Source: Massilia sp. UBA2604 (GTDB taxonomy: Bacteria; Pseudomonadota; Gammaproteobacteria; Burkholderiales; Burkholderiaceae_D). From it: a stretch of 13,836 nucleotides of DNA. Below are positions 1 through 7,771 of the stretch, one piece after another. The notes under the pieces were generated by a model, which was not told the origin of the DNA, did no database searches, and saw nothing but the letters and a program-made list of their open reading frames with translations. Positions within the stretch are counted from its first letter, which is position 1, and each line of letters opens with the position of its first letter. The DNA is taken from assembly GCA_002339265.1 (NCBI GenBank), contig DDKG01000167.1:1-13836 (forward strand), read 5' to 3'. Both the position numbers and the translations under genes were made by a program.

Positions 1-942
1 ACGCTTGACCTGAATCTGCTGCGCGTGTTCGACGCGGTGATGACCGAGCAAAACCTGACCCGCGCCGCCGGCCACCTGGCCATGACCCAGCCCGCAGTGT
101 CGAATGCGATCAAGCGACTACGGGAAAGCCTGGGCGACGAGCTTCTGATTCGCACCGCCTACGGCGTCAAGCCGACCCCGCGCGCCGAGGCCCTGTGGCC
201 GGCCGTGCGCCAGGCCCTGGCGGCGCTGGAAGCCGCGGTGATGCCGGAAACCTTCGACGTCTCAAAGGCTCAGGCGACCTTCCGCATGGCGATGGCCGAC
301 GCTACCGCCGCGCTGTGGCTGCCTTCCCTAATGCGCTCGATCGAACGCGAAGCCCCGGGCGTGAACATCCGCATGGTGCCGCTGACGACGCGCGAGCCGC
401 GTCCGATGTTGCTGCGCGGCGACATCGACCTGGCGGTCGGCTTCTTCCCCGGCGTCGCGGCCCAGTTGTCGTACGAGACTGGTTCGCCGATCCGCCACGA
501 ACGCCTGTATTCCGGCGTCTATGTGTGCGTGATGCGCAAGGACCACCCACTGGCCAAGGAAAAGCTGGATCTCGATACCTATTGCAAGGCCAACCACTTG
601 CTGGTGAGCTTCTCGGGTCGCGCCCATGGCCTGGTCGATGAGGCGCTGGCCCAGGTCGGCCGCGAGCGCCGCATCCTCTTGACCGTGAACCAGTTCTTCA
701 CGGCGGGCAGGGTGGTGGCAAACTCCGACCTGATCACCGTGCTGCCGAAGCACTTGATGGTCTCGACCGGCATGACCGACGTGCTGATCTGGAAGGAACT
801 GCCGTTGCAGCTGCCCGCCGTCCACCTGGACATGCTGTGGCACGAACGCGATGGCCGCAGTCCGGCCCACCGCTGGCTGCGCAAGAACCTGGAATCGATG
901 GCGGAAAGCGCCTCCAAGACCGGCGTGCGCAAGATCGTCTGA
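1..942 (+). CDS. LysR-family transcriptional regulator (5' end outside window)
   Basis: This is a DNA-binding regulator of the LysR family. The frame is open from base 1 and reads TLDLNLLRVFDAV, which is the usual start of LysR helix 1, so only the first one to a few codons are missing; the GTG at 25 is internal. The winged helix-turn-helix covers roughly the first 60 visible residues (NLTRAAGHLAMTQPAVSNAI, then RLRESLGDELLIR). The rest is a periplasmic-binding-protein-like effector domain; motifs such as YVCVMRKDHPLA, LVSFSGRAHG and VANSDLITVLP resemble the NahR/DntR/LinR subgroup, which often senses aromatic compounds. About 313 residues are visible, normal for the family. The target genes are not identifiable because the upstream side is cut off. 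It converges on the lrp gene and ends just before a shared hairpin. Confidence 0.93.
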   Translation, partial: TLDLNLLRVFDAVMTEQNLTRAAGHLAMTQPAVSNAIKRLRESLGDELLIRTAYGVKPTPRAEALWPAVRQALAALEAAVMPETFDVSKAQATFRMAMADATAALWLPSLMRSIEREAPGVNIRMVPLTTREPRPMLLRGDIDLAVGFFPGVAAQLSYETGSPIRHERLYSGVYVCVMRKDHPLAKEKLDLDTYCKANHLLVSFSGRAHGLVDEALAQVGRERRILLTVNQFFTAGRVVANSDLITVLPKHLMVSTGMTDVLIWKELPLQLPAVHLDMLWHERDGRSPAHRWLRKNLESMAESASKTGVRKIV

Positions 943-974
943 CAGCGCCAGCGTCGGTGTCGGCGCCTACAAAT

Positions 975-990
975 TGCTTCACGTGAAACA
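975..990. promoter_or_regulatory. Near-consensus parS (ParB-binding) palindrome
   Basis: TGCTTCACGTGAAACA differs at one position from the palindromic parS consensus TGTTTCACGTGAAACA. It lies about 9.3 kb left of the three strong parS sites at 10332-10440 and overlaps the run that would form the U-tract of the lrp-side terminator. ParB binding is inferred from the match; the single mismatch could weaken it. Confidence 0.65.
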
Positions 991-1018
991 AAACGGCCAG
1001 GCAAATGCCTGGCCGTTT
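991..1018. terminator. Bidirectional intrinsic terminator between LysR gene and lrp
   Basis: A perfect 13-bp GC-rich stem (arms 991-1003 and 1006-1018) with a minimal loop sits between two convergent genes. On the minus strand it is followed by TTTTGTTT, so it suits lrp transcripts best; on the plus strand the run after the stem is TTTCAGTT, weaker but plausible. Confidence 0.88.
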
Positions 1019-1040
1019 CAGTTGCTGCACCGTGTAAAAC

Positions 1041-1496
1041 TCAGCGAATCGGCAGCTTGGTCGTATTCTTGACTTCTTCCATCACCGCATAGGTGTGCGT
1101 TTCACGCACGCCTTTCTGCAGCAGCGTCTTGCCCAGGAACTCGCGGTAGGCCGCCATATCCTTCACGCGCGCCTTGACCAGATAGTCGAAGCCGCCGGCC
1201 ACCATATGGCATTCCAGCACCTCGGGAATCATCTGCACGCTCTGCTTGAACGCGTCGAAGACTTCCGGCGTCGTGCGGTCCAGCACCACCTCGATGAAGA
1301 CGAGCAGCGACACGTCGAGCAGCTGCGGATTCAACTGGGCCGTGTAGCCCATGATGTAGCCCGATTCGTGCAGTTTGCGCACGCGCTCGAGGCAGGCCGC
1401 CGGCGACAGGTTCACCCGCGCCGCCAGCTCCACATTGCTGATGCGACCGTCATTTTGCAGCTCGGCGAGGATCTTCTTGCTGATCTTGTCCAACAT
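1041..1496 (-). CDS. lrp: Lrp/AsnC-family transcriptional regulator
   Basis: A 151-residue Lrp-type regulator. The N-terminal helix-turn-helix (about residues 3-60) contains LDKISKKILAELQNDGRISNVELAARVNLSPAACLERV split over the usual two helices. The C-terminal RAM/ligand domain (about 65-145) has LNPQLLDVSLLVF, ECHMVAGGFDYLVKARVKDM and the end VMEEVKNTTKLPI, very close to enterobacterial Lrp. Length is about 10 residues below E. coli Lrp. The ATG is preceded by GGGAG at 1505-1509. It is divergent from putA across 212 bp, the arrangement seen for Lrp-type activators of proline catabolism (PutR-like), and ald lies beyond putA; amino-acid-responsive control of both is an inference. Whether it is a global Lrp or a dedicated PutR cannot be decided from the sequence. 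Confidence 0.93.
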   Translation of the reverse strand: MLDKISKKILAELQNDGRISNVELAARVNLSPAACLERVRKLHESGYIMGYTAQLNPQLLDVSLLVFIEVVLDRTTPEVFDAFKQSVQMIPEVLECHMVAGGFDYLVKARVKDMAAYREFLGKTLLQKGVRETHTYAVMEEVKNTTKLPIR

Positions 1497-1708
1497 CGGG
1501 TGTCTCCCGTTAATTTTATTCGGTCAGATTGTCGCATCAAAAACTATCTATTGCTAGTATCCGTTAAAAGCAGAATTAATCCAGAAGAAATCCTTCTACA
1601 ATCGAATCATTTCCACCGAGTTCCAAACTGCGCCGGCCACCTGATGTGGTACGGCGCTTTTGCTGTGCGGTGGCCCTCGTTGTGTATTTTTCTTTTGACT
1701 AGATAGCC
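1497..1708. promoter_or_regulatory. Divergent lrp-putA control region with putA leader hairpin
   Basis: The half next to lrp is AT-rich and the half next to putA is GC-rich. A possible putA -10 is TACAAT at 1597-1602, without a convincing -35, as expected for an activator-dependent promoter. The putA-proximal part can fold in two exclusive ways. Hairpin A is GCGCCG (1630-1635) with CGGCGC (1652-1657) plus inner CCAC/GTGG, and is followed by TTTT. Alternative B is GGCCACC (1635-1641) with GGTGGCC (1669-1675). The putA start has no clear Shine-Dalgarno. Lrp binding in the AT-rich half is inferred from gene layout, not from a recognised operator. Confidence 0.45.
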
Positions 1709-4700
1709 ATGCAGATCGCTGCTTCCCCGGCCTCCACCTTCGTCCCCTTCGACGCCCTCCACGCTGAAACCAAGCGCGAGCAAACGCCCCTGCGCGCCGC
1801 CATTACCGCCGCCTACCGCCGCGACGAGGCAGAGGCAGTGCAATGGCTGCTCGCGCAAGGCGCCACGCCCAGCGCGGACGCCCAGCCGCTGGCGCATCGC
1901 CTCGTCTCGGCAGTGCGCGAGAAGCGCACCCGCGCCTCGGGCGTCGACGCGCTGATGCACGAGTTCTCGCTGTCGTCGGAAGAAGGCGTGGCCTTGATGT
2001 GCCTGGCCGAAGCGCTGCTGCGCATCCCGGACAGCGAGACCGCCGACCGCCTGATCGCCGACAAGATCAGCCGCGGCGACTGGCGCAAGCACCTGGGCGA
2101 ATCGCCGTCGCTATTCGTCAATGCCGCCACCTGGGGCCTGCTCATTACCGGCAAGCTGGTGTCGACCAATAGCGAGCGGGGTCTGGGCTCGGCGCTTACG
2201 CGCCTGATCGCGAAGGGCGGCGAACCGCTGATCCGCAAGGGCGTCGACATGGCGATGCGCATGCTGGGCAACCAGTTCGTCACCGGCCAGACCATCGATG
2301 AAGCGCTGAAGAACAGCCGCGACAACGAGACCCGCGGCTACCGCTACTCGTACGACATGCTGGGCGAAGCGGCGCTGACCGATAGCGACGCCAAGAACTA
2401 CTACGCCTCGTACGAAGCCGCGATCCACGCGATCGGCAAGGCCTCGAACGGCCGCGGCATCAAGGACGGTCCGGGCATCTCGATCAAGCTGTCGGCCCTG
2501 CACCCGCGCTACAGCCGCGCGCAATACGCGCGCGTGATGGGCGAGCTGCTGCCGCGCGTACGCAGCCTGGTCCTGCTGGCCAAGAGCTACAACATCGGCA
2601 TCAATATCGACGCCGAGGAAGCTGACCGCCTTGAGATCTCGCTCGACATGCTCGAAGCACTGGCGTTCGACGCCGACCTGGCCGGCTTCGAAGGCATCGG
2701 CCTGGTGGTCCAGGCTTATCAAAAACGCTGCCCGTTCGTGATCGACTACCTGGTCGACCTGGCCAAGCGCAGCGGCCAGAAGTTCATGGTGCGCCTGGTG
2801 AAGGGCGCCTACTGGGATGCCGAGATCAAGCGCGCCCAGGTTGACGGCATGCCGGGGTATCCGGTCTATACGCGCAAGGTGTACACCGACGTCTCCTACC
2901 TGACGTGCGCGCGCAAGCTGCTGGCGGCGGCCGACGTGCTGTATCCGCAGTTCGCCACCCACAACGCCCACACGCTGTCGGTGATCTACACCTGGGCCAA
3001 GCAGGACCAGGTCAGCAACTACGAATTCCAGTGCCTGCACGGCATGGGCGAGACCCTGTACGACCAGGTCGTGGGCAGCCAGAACCTGGATAAGGCCTGC
3101 CGCATCTACGCGCCGGTCGGTTCGCACGAAACGCTGCTGGCCTACCTGGTGCGCCGTCTGCTGGAAAACGGCGCCAACTCCTCGTTCGTGAACCAGATCG
3201 TCGACGAGAACGTGGCGATCGACACGCTGCTCACCGATCCGTTCGACATCGCGCGCGCCAGCGCTGGCCGCCCGCATCCGGCGATCGCGCTGCCGCTCGA
3301 CATGTTCGGCGCGGAGCGTAAAAACTCTGCCGGCATGGACCTCGTCAACGAAGACATCCTGGCCAAAGTTGCGGACGGTCTTGCGCACCAGCGCCAGCAC
3401 CTCGCCGGTCCGCTGATCGCGGGTTCGGTTGATGCCGGCACGCCCGCCAATGTGATCAACCCCGCGATGTCGAGCGACATCGTCGGCCAGGTGAGCGAAG
3501 CCTCGCGCACCGACGTCGAAACCGCCCTGGCCGCGGCCAGCGCCTTCGCCGGCGAATGGGCAGCCACCGCCACCCACGAACGCGCCGCGATCCTGGAACG
3601 CACCGCCGACCTGTTCGAGCAGAACGGCGTCGAGCTGATGGCCCTGGCCGTGCGCGAAGCGGGTAAATCGCTGCCGAACGCGATCGCCGAACTGCGCGAA
3701 GCGGTCGACTTCCTGCGCTACTACGCGGTGCAGATCCGTGGCTCGGCCGCCGCCGAGGCGCTCGGTCCCGTGAGTTGCATCAGCCCGTGGAACTTCCCGC
3801 TGGCGATCTTCACCGGCCAGGTGGCCGCCGCTCTCGCAGCAGGCAACGTGGTGCTGGCCAAGCCGGCCGAGCAGACCCCGTTGATCGCCAGCCGCGCCGT
3901 GGAACTGTTCCTCGAGGCGGGCACGCCACGCGCCGCGCTGCAGCTGCTGCCAGGCCGTGGTGAGGTGGTGGGCGCCGCCCTGACCGCGGACAGCCGCATC
4001 AAGGGTGTGATCTTCACCGGCTCGACCGAAGTCGCCCAGCTGATCAACCGCACCCTGGCCAAGCGCGCCGAACAGGAAGGCATCGACATCCCGCTGGTGG
4101 CCGAAACCGGTGGCCAGAACGCGCTGATCGTCGACTCCTCGGCGCTGCCGGAACAGGTGGTGCAGGACGTTTTGAGCTCGGCCTTCGATTCGGCCGGCCA
4201 GCGCTGCTCGGCGCTGCGCGTGCTGTTCCTGCAAGAGGACATCGCCGACAAAACCATCAAGATGCTCAAGGGCGCGATGCAGGAACTGCGCGTGGGCAGC
4301 CCGGACCGCCTGGCGACCGATATCGGCCCGGTGATCGACGCCGAGGCCCAGCGGGGCCTAGTAGCCCACATCGAGCGCACCAAAGCCACCGCGCGCAGCC
4401 ACTTCGCGCTCGAGCTGCCGGCCTCGGTCAAGGATGCCGGCACCTTCGTGCCGCCGACCGTTCTCGAAATCGCCTCACTGGCGGAACTCAAGCAGGAAGT
4501 CTTCGGTCCGGTGCTGCACATCGTGCGCTACCGCCGCGCCGATCTGCCGAAGGTGATTGATCAGATCAACGCCACCGGCTACGGCCTGACCCTGGGCGTG
4601 CATTCGCGCATCGATGAGACCATCGACAACATCGTCAACCGCGCCCACGTCGGCAATATCTACGTCAACCGCAACATCGTCGGCGCGGTGGTCGGCGTAC

Positions 4701-5356
4701 AGCCGTTCGGCGGCGAAGGCAAGTCGGGCACCGGTCCGAAGGCCGGCGGCCCGCTGTACCTGAAACGCCTGCAGCGCGGCGCGGCGCCCCTGATGGAACA
4801 CGTACGCCAGCCTGAGGCCGCGCTGGAAGCCCTGATTGGCTGGCTGCGCACCAATGGCCAGCAGCCAGTGGCCGCGCTGGCCGAGGGTTATGCACGCACC
4901 TCGCTCAACGGCGTGTCAATTAGCCTGCCCGGCCCGACCGGCGAAAGCAACCGCCTGTCGTTCACGCCGCGCGGCACCGTGCTGTGCGCGCCTGCCACCG
5001 CGGCCGGCCTGCTGAATCAACTGGCAGCAGCCCTCGCCACCGGCAACCGTGCGCTGGTGCTGGCGCCAACGCCTGATGCGATTCCGGCCAACCTGCCGGC
5101 GGCGGTGAAGGAACGCGTTCGTTTCGTGGGCAAGGAAGAGATCGACGCGGCCGACGTCGCGATCGCGCTGGTCGAAACCGGCCTGGCAGGCGCGCTGCGC
5201 ACCCAACTGGCGGCGCGTCCCGGTGCGATCGTCGGCATCGTCGACACCGACGCCCTGGTCCCGGTTGACCTGTGGCGCCTGGTCGCCGAGCGCGCGGTCT
5301 GCGTCAACACGACGGCCGCTGGCGGCAACGCAAGCCTGATGACCTTGGGCCTGTAA
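1709..5356 (+). CDS. putA: Bifunctional proline dehydrogenase / L-glutamate-gamma-semialdehyde dehydrogenase PutA
   Basis: PutA oxidises proline to glutamate in two steps, with FAD in the first and NAD+ in the second, channelling the intermediate. The 1215 residues contain an N-terminal helical arm (about 20-130), a proline dehydrogenase barrel (about 200-510) with RLVKGAYWD (Lys365), FATHNAHT and RRLLENGANSSFV (Arg482/Arg483, proline carboxylate binding), then an aldehyde dehydrogenase (about 560-1020) with ISPWNFPLAIFTGQ, FTGSTEVAQ, Glu799 in AETGGQN and the catalytic Cys833 in GQRCSALR. A further C-terminal aldehyde-dehydrogenase-like domain (about 1030-1215) follows. The N-terminal ribbon-helix-helix of autoregulating PutAs is absent, so this fits the bifunctional class with the extra C-terminal domain. 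The start is the only good ATG before the conserved arm, though its ribosome-binding site is weak. It is divergent from lrp and 115 bp before ald. Confidence 0.97.
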   Translation: MQIAASPASTFVPFDALHAETKREQTPLRAAITAAYRRDEAEAVQWLLAQGATPSADAQPLAHRLVSAVREKRTRASGVDALMHEFSLSSEEGVALMCLAEALLRIPDSETADRLIADKISRGDWRKHLGESPSLFVNAATWGLLITGKLVSTNSERGLGSALTRLIAKGGEPLIRKGVDMAMRMLGNQFVTGQTIDEALKNSRDNETRGYRYSYDMLGEAALTDSDAKNYYASYEAAIHAIGKASNGRGIKDGPGISIKLSALHPRYSRAQYARVMGELLPRVRSLVLLAKSYNIGINIDAEEADRLEISLDMLEALAFDADLAGFEGIGLVVQAYQKRCPFVIDYLVDLAKRSGQKFMVRLVKGAYWDAEIKRAQVDGMPGYPVYTRKVYTDVSYLTCARKLLAAADVLYPQFATHNAHTLSVIYTWAKQDQVSNYEFQCLHGMGETLYDQVVGSQNLDKACRIYAPVGSHETLLAYLVRRLLENGANSSFVNQIVDENVAIDTLLTDPFDIARASAGRPHPAIALPLDMFGAERKNSAGMDLVNEDILAKVADGLAHQRQHLAGPLIAGSVDAGTPANVINPAMSSDIVGQVSEASRTDVETALAAASAFAGEWAATATHERAAILERTADLFEQNGVELMALAVREAGKSLPNAIAELREAVDFLRYYAVQIRGSAAAEALGPVSCISPWNFPLAIFTGQVAAALAAGNVVLAKPAEQTPLIASRAVELFLEAGTPRAALQLLPGRGEVVGAALTADSRIKGVIFTGSTEVAQLINRTLAKRAEQEGIDIPLVAETGGQNALIVDSSALPEQVVQDVLSSAFDSAGQRCSALRVLFLQEDIADKTIKMLKGAMQELRVGSPDRLATDIGPVIDAEAQRGLVAHIERTKATARSHFALELPASVKDAGTFVPPTVLEIASLAELKQEVFGPVLHIVRYRRADLPKVIDQINATGYGLTLGVHSRIDETIDNIVNRAHVGNIYVNRNIVGAVVGVQPFGGEGKSGTGPKAGGPLYLKRLQRGAAPLMEHVRQPEAALEALIGWLRTNGQQPVAALAEGYARTSLNGVSISLPGPTGESNRLSFTPRGTVLCAPATAAGLLNQLAAALATGNRALVLAPTPDAIPANLPAAVKERVRFVGKEEIDAADVAIALVETGLAGALRTQLAARPGAIVGIVDTDALVPVDLWRLVAERAVCVNTTAAGGNASLMTLGL

Positions 5357-5385
5357 GAATAGGCACAGCGTCAACTTAGCGTAGG

Positions 5386-5406
5386 GTGGACGGCTCCGCC
5401 GTCCAC
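5386..5406. repeat. Palindromic hairpin between putA and ald, REP-like
   Basis: A perfect 9-bp stem (5386-5394 with 5398-5406, three-base loop TCC) sits in a GTAGGGTGGACGG...CCGTCCACGCGT context. It lacks a T-tract, so it is not a standard terminator. GTAGGGTGG...CCACGCGT palindromes are, from memory, scattered between genes in many proteobacterial genomes, which suggests a dispersed repeat; only one copy is visible here. It could slow RNA decay or partly uncouple putA from ald. Confidence 0.5.
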
Positions 5407-5471
5407 GCGTCCAACGAACAAAGAACAGCAGGAGAACCACCAGCAAGAACAACCCACAACAGGAGACAACC

Positions 5472-6587
5472 ATGCTTGTAGGCGTTCCAAAGGAAATCAA
5501 GAACCACGAATACCGGGTCGGCCTCACGCCGCCTTCGGTCCACGAACTGGTCGCCCACGGCCACCAGGTCATCGTCCAGCAAGGCGCCGGCAGCGAGATC
5601 GGCCTGCTCGACGCACACTACACCGCGGCCGGCGCCACCATCGTCGACAGCGCCCAGGAGGTCTTCGCGCGCGCCGACATGATCGTCAAGGTCAAGGAGC
5701 CGCAACCAGCCGAATGCGCCATGCTGCGCGAAGGCCAGATCCTCTATACGTACCTCCACCTGGCTCCGGATCCGGAGCAAACCGCAGCCCTGGTCACATC
5801 GGGCGCCATCTGCATTGCCTACGAAACGATCACCGGCCCGGGCGGCGGCTTGCCCCTGCTCGCGCCGATGAGCGAAGTCGCGGGCCGCATGTCGATCCAG
5901 GCCGGCGCCGCCCACCTGGAGAAATCCCGGGGCGGCATGGGCCTGCTGCTGGGCGGCGTGCCTGGCGTGGCGGCCGGCCACGTCGTCGTCATCGGCGCCG
6001 GCGTGGTCGGTACCAATGCGCTGCAGATGGCGGTGGGCACGGGCGCGCGCGTCACGGTGCTGGATAAAAACGTCGACCGGCTACGCCAGCTCGACCTGAT
6101 GTTCGGCAACCGCATCTCGACCCTGTATTCCAACGCCCATGCTCTCGAGGAGGCGGTCCTGGACGCCGACCTGGTGATCGGCGGCGTGCTGGTGCCGGGC
6201 GCCGCGGCGCCGAAGCTGGTCACGCGCGACTTGGTCTCGCGCATGAAGAAGGGCGCGGTGGTGGTCGACGTGGCGATCGACCAGGGCGGCTGTTTCGAGA
6301 CCTCGCATGCGACGACGCATGCCGATCCGACCTTCCTGGTCGATGGCGTGGTCCATTACTGCGTCGCGAACATGCCGGGCGCGGTGGCGCGTACTTCGAC
6401 GTTCGCGCTGAATAACGCCACCATCGGCCATGCCCTGGCGCTGGCCAATAAAGGCTGGCGGCGCGCGCTGGCGGACGATATCCACCTGCGCCATGGCCTG
6501 AACGTCTGCCAGGGCAAGGTCACTTTCGAGGCCGTCGCCCAGGCACTCGGTTACGACTACATCCCCGCCGACTCGCTCCTGGGCTGA
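5472..6587 (+). CDS. ald: Alanine dehydrogenase
   Basis: Ald interconverts L-alanine and pyruvate plus ammonia with NAD(H) in the cytoplasm. The 371 residues match the usual family length. The start [20 protein letters not shown] is the family signature with Arg15; Lys75 in VKVKEP, His96 in YLHLAP and Asp270 in VDVAIDQGG are the known substrate and catalytic residues. The NAD-binding Rossmann motif GAGVVG lies near residues 176-181. AGGAGA at 5461-5466 is a good ribosome-binding site five bases before the ATG. It follows putA in the same direction and may share its transcript or Lrp-type control; Lrp-family control of ald genes is known elsewhere. Its last 31 bp overlap the antisense end of mtnN. 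Confidence 0.97.
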   Translation: MLVGVPKEIKNHEYRVGLTPPSVHELVAHGHQVIVQQGAGSEIGLLDAHYTAAGATIVDSAQEVFARADMIVKVKEPQPAECAMLREGQILYTYLHLAPDPEQTAALVTSGAICIAYETITGPGGGLPLLAPMSEVAGRMSIQAGAAHLEKSRGGMGLLLGGVPGVAAGHVVVIGAGVVGTNALQMAVGTGARVTVLDKNVDRLRQLDLMFGNRISTLYSNAHALEEAVLDADLVIGGVLVPGAAAPKLVTRDLVSRMKKGAVVVDVAIDQGGCFETSHATTHADPTFLVDGVVHYCVANMPGAVARTSTFALNNATIGHALALANKGWRRALADDIHLRHGLNVCQGKVTFEAVAQALGYDYIPADSLLG

Positions 6588-7351
6588 AGCGGCGCTTCCA
6601 CCAGATGCCGGCACAGGCGCCGGGTGATGTGGAAGGCATATTGCGCGGCCACCGACTTCACGAAGCGCATGAAGTCGTGGGCCGCGTTTTCATTGGCATT
6701 GTCCGATACCGCGCGGATGACGGCGAACGGCACGTCGAGCTCGTGACACACCTGCGCCACCGCGGCGCCTTCCATCTCCACCGCCACCAGCCCGGGCAGG
6801 GCGCCATTCAAGGCATCGATGCGCAGGCGGTCATTGACGAACTGGTCGCCGCTGGCGATCAGGCCGCGATGCACGCGCGGCTGTGCCAGGCCAAAGGCCT
6901 GTCTCTCGGTCTCGGAGATCGTCTCAAGGAAGTCGCACTCCAGGAAGGCGTGGGCCGCGCTGGAGAGGCGTAGCGACAGCTGCTGGTCGGGCTGGAAATG
7001 CGTCTGGCCCGTCAGCGGCACTTCGAAACGCGGGAACAGGGGACTGGCATCCATATCGTGCTGGACCAGCGATTCGGCCACCACGATGTCGCCGACACGG
7101 ATCGTTTTGTCTCCCGCACCGGCAACGCCCGTGAAGAGGATGTGTGTAACTCCGAACTTTTCCACAAGCGTTGTCGCGGTCATGGCAGCGGCAACCTTGC
7201 CAATACGCGATAAAACGCACACAACGTCGATTTCCCACAGTCGTCCGACCCAGAACTCGCGTTTGCCGTAGATGAGCTTGGCGGGCCCTTCCATGGCTTC
7301 CACGAGCCCTGCCTGTTCTTCGTGCAAGGCGCTGATGATCCCTAGACGCAT
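6557..7351 (-). CDS. mtnN: 5'-methylthioadenosine/S-adenosylhomocysteine nucleosidase
   Basis: This enzyme removes adenine from methylthioadenosine and S-adenosylhomocysteine, recycling by-products of methylation, polyamine and quorum-signal synthesis. The protein is a PNP/UDP-phosphorylase fold of 264 residues, about 30 longer than E. coli MtnN; part of the excess is a C-terminal tail. Visible key residues are Glu12 (start MRLGIISALHEE), RIGKVAAAMTAT, GVAGAG, VGDIVVAES, RGLIASGDQFVN, Glu194 in VEMEGAA and the catalytic acid Asp217 in SDNAN; the Glu-to-Asp spacing of 23 equals that in E. coli. The start is the first ATG with a modest GGAAA upstream. It is transcribed leftward, away from the origin, and its leader region holds the outermost DnaA-box pair. 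Confidence 0.94.
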   Translation of the reverse strand: MRLGIISALHEEQAGLVEAMEGPAKLIYGKREFWVGRLWEIDVVCVLSRIGKVAAAMTATTLVEKFGVTHILFTGVAGAGDKTIRVGDIVVAESLVQHDMDASPLFPRFEVPLTGQTHFQPDQQLSLRLSSAAHAFLECDFLETISETERQAFGLAQPRVHRGLIASGDQFVNDRLRIDALNGALPGLVAVEMEGAAVAQVCHELDVPFAVIRAVSDNANENAAHDFMRFVKSVAAQYAFHITRRLCRHLVEAPLQPRSESAGM

Positions 7352-7415
7352 GTTTTCCAGATAAGTAGGTGTGTAGAGACGTTGTTGAGCTCTGCAAGCA
7401 GTTCAGATTGGCAAC

Positions 7416-7441
7416 TGTGCATAAGGGACGGATTGTACACA
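7416..7441. promoter_or_regulatory. DnaA-box inverted pair P0 (outermost, left of module 1)
   Basis: TGTGCATAA at 7416-7424 is the reverse of TTATGCACA, which fits TTWTNCACA fully. Exactly 8 bp later comes TTGTACACA (7433-7441, one mismatch). The same 9-8-9 layout occurs at both ends of the modules. It lies 65 bp upstream of the mtnN start, so DnaA binding here could also affect mtnN transcription. Confidence 0.6.
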
Positions 7442-7521
7442 GCTTCCATCGCCTTCAGTCCTTGAATTGCAACGATCTTGGTTCTTGCTGGGAGAGGCGA
7501 ATGGCTCGTTCTGGAAGACGC

Positions 7522-7528
7522 TTTTTTT
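7522..7528. other. Poly-T tract preceding module 1
   Basis: Seven T's lie about 35 bp left of the module 1 TGTATACA, followed by an AT-rich stretch (TTATTTAATTAAG near 7545-7559). Comparable tracts precede module 2 (T9 at 7887-7895) and module 3 (T10 at 8310-8319). Together with the AT-rich flank these are candidate unwinding or bending elements. Confidence 0.5.
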
Positions 7529-7576
7529 GCTTGCGCTGTGTTTGCTTATTTAATTAAGAGATATGTATACAAGGTT

Positions 7577-7588
7577 GATAGTAGTAGG
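7577..7588 (+). promoter_or_regulatory. DnaA-trio-like element of module 1
   Basis: GATAGTAGTAGG holds three TAG triplets in a row between an AT-rich flank with TGTATACA and the DnaA box 16 bp downstream. DnaA-trios between a DnaA box and the unwinding element are a known origin feature that loads DnaA on single-stranded DNA; function here is inferred from order and spacing. Confidence 0.65.
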
Positions 7589-7631
7589 TAAACGCGATGA
7601 TCTCTGTGGATAAAGCAGGTTTACTCCACAG

Positions 7632-7644
7632 TATCAACGGTTTA
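7632..7644 (+). promoter_or_regulatory. IHF-like binding site of module 1
   Basis: TATCAACGGTTTA matches the IHF consensus WATCAANNNNTTR at every specified position. It begins 27 bp after the start of the R1-like DnaA box. E. coli oriC also has an IHF site just right of R1, where bending helps DnaA melt the duplex. Confidence 0.6.
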
Positions 7645-7771
7645 CACCGTCGTTTACAGGCTGGAAAAAGCTTGCGTTCGGCTTGCACGGTTCTTGGACA
7701 ACAAATCGGCTTTCGGAAAAACCGCCTGTTCTACACATCTGATGCTGTGGATATGCAGCGGCTTTTCCACA

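Larger units (their letters stand above)
7564..7771 (+). repeat. oriC module 1
   Basis: In order: TGTATACA (7564-7571), trio run GATAGTAGTAGG (7577-7588), TAAACG (7589-7594), exact DnaA box TGTGGATAA (7605-7613), TACTCCACA (7622-7630), IHF-like site (7632-7644), CTTGGACAA (7693-7701), TTCTACACA (7729-7737), TGTGGATAT (7746-7754) and TTTTCCACA (7763-7771). Measured from the start of the first box these lie at 0, +17, +27, +88, +124, +141 and +158. The three consecutive TAG trios are intact, so this module looks fully equipped. Confidence 0.8.

Noticed and set aside
25..27. GTG as the start of the LysR gene
   Set aside because: The reading frame is open to base 1 and the preceding residues LDLNLLR are the normal LysR N-terminus, so the gene starts before the window.
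1513..1540. lrp promoter TTGATG-16 bp-TAAAAT on the minus strand
   Set aside because: The predicted start would fall on or inside the Shine-Dalgarno at 1505-1509, leaving almost no leader; kept only as a possibility.
2111..4234. Long minus-strand open frame (707 codons) across putA
   Set aside because: It is antisense to a protein with full PutA motifs; long antisense frames are common in GC-rich genes, and the translation is His/Arg/Gln-rich without domain signatures.
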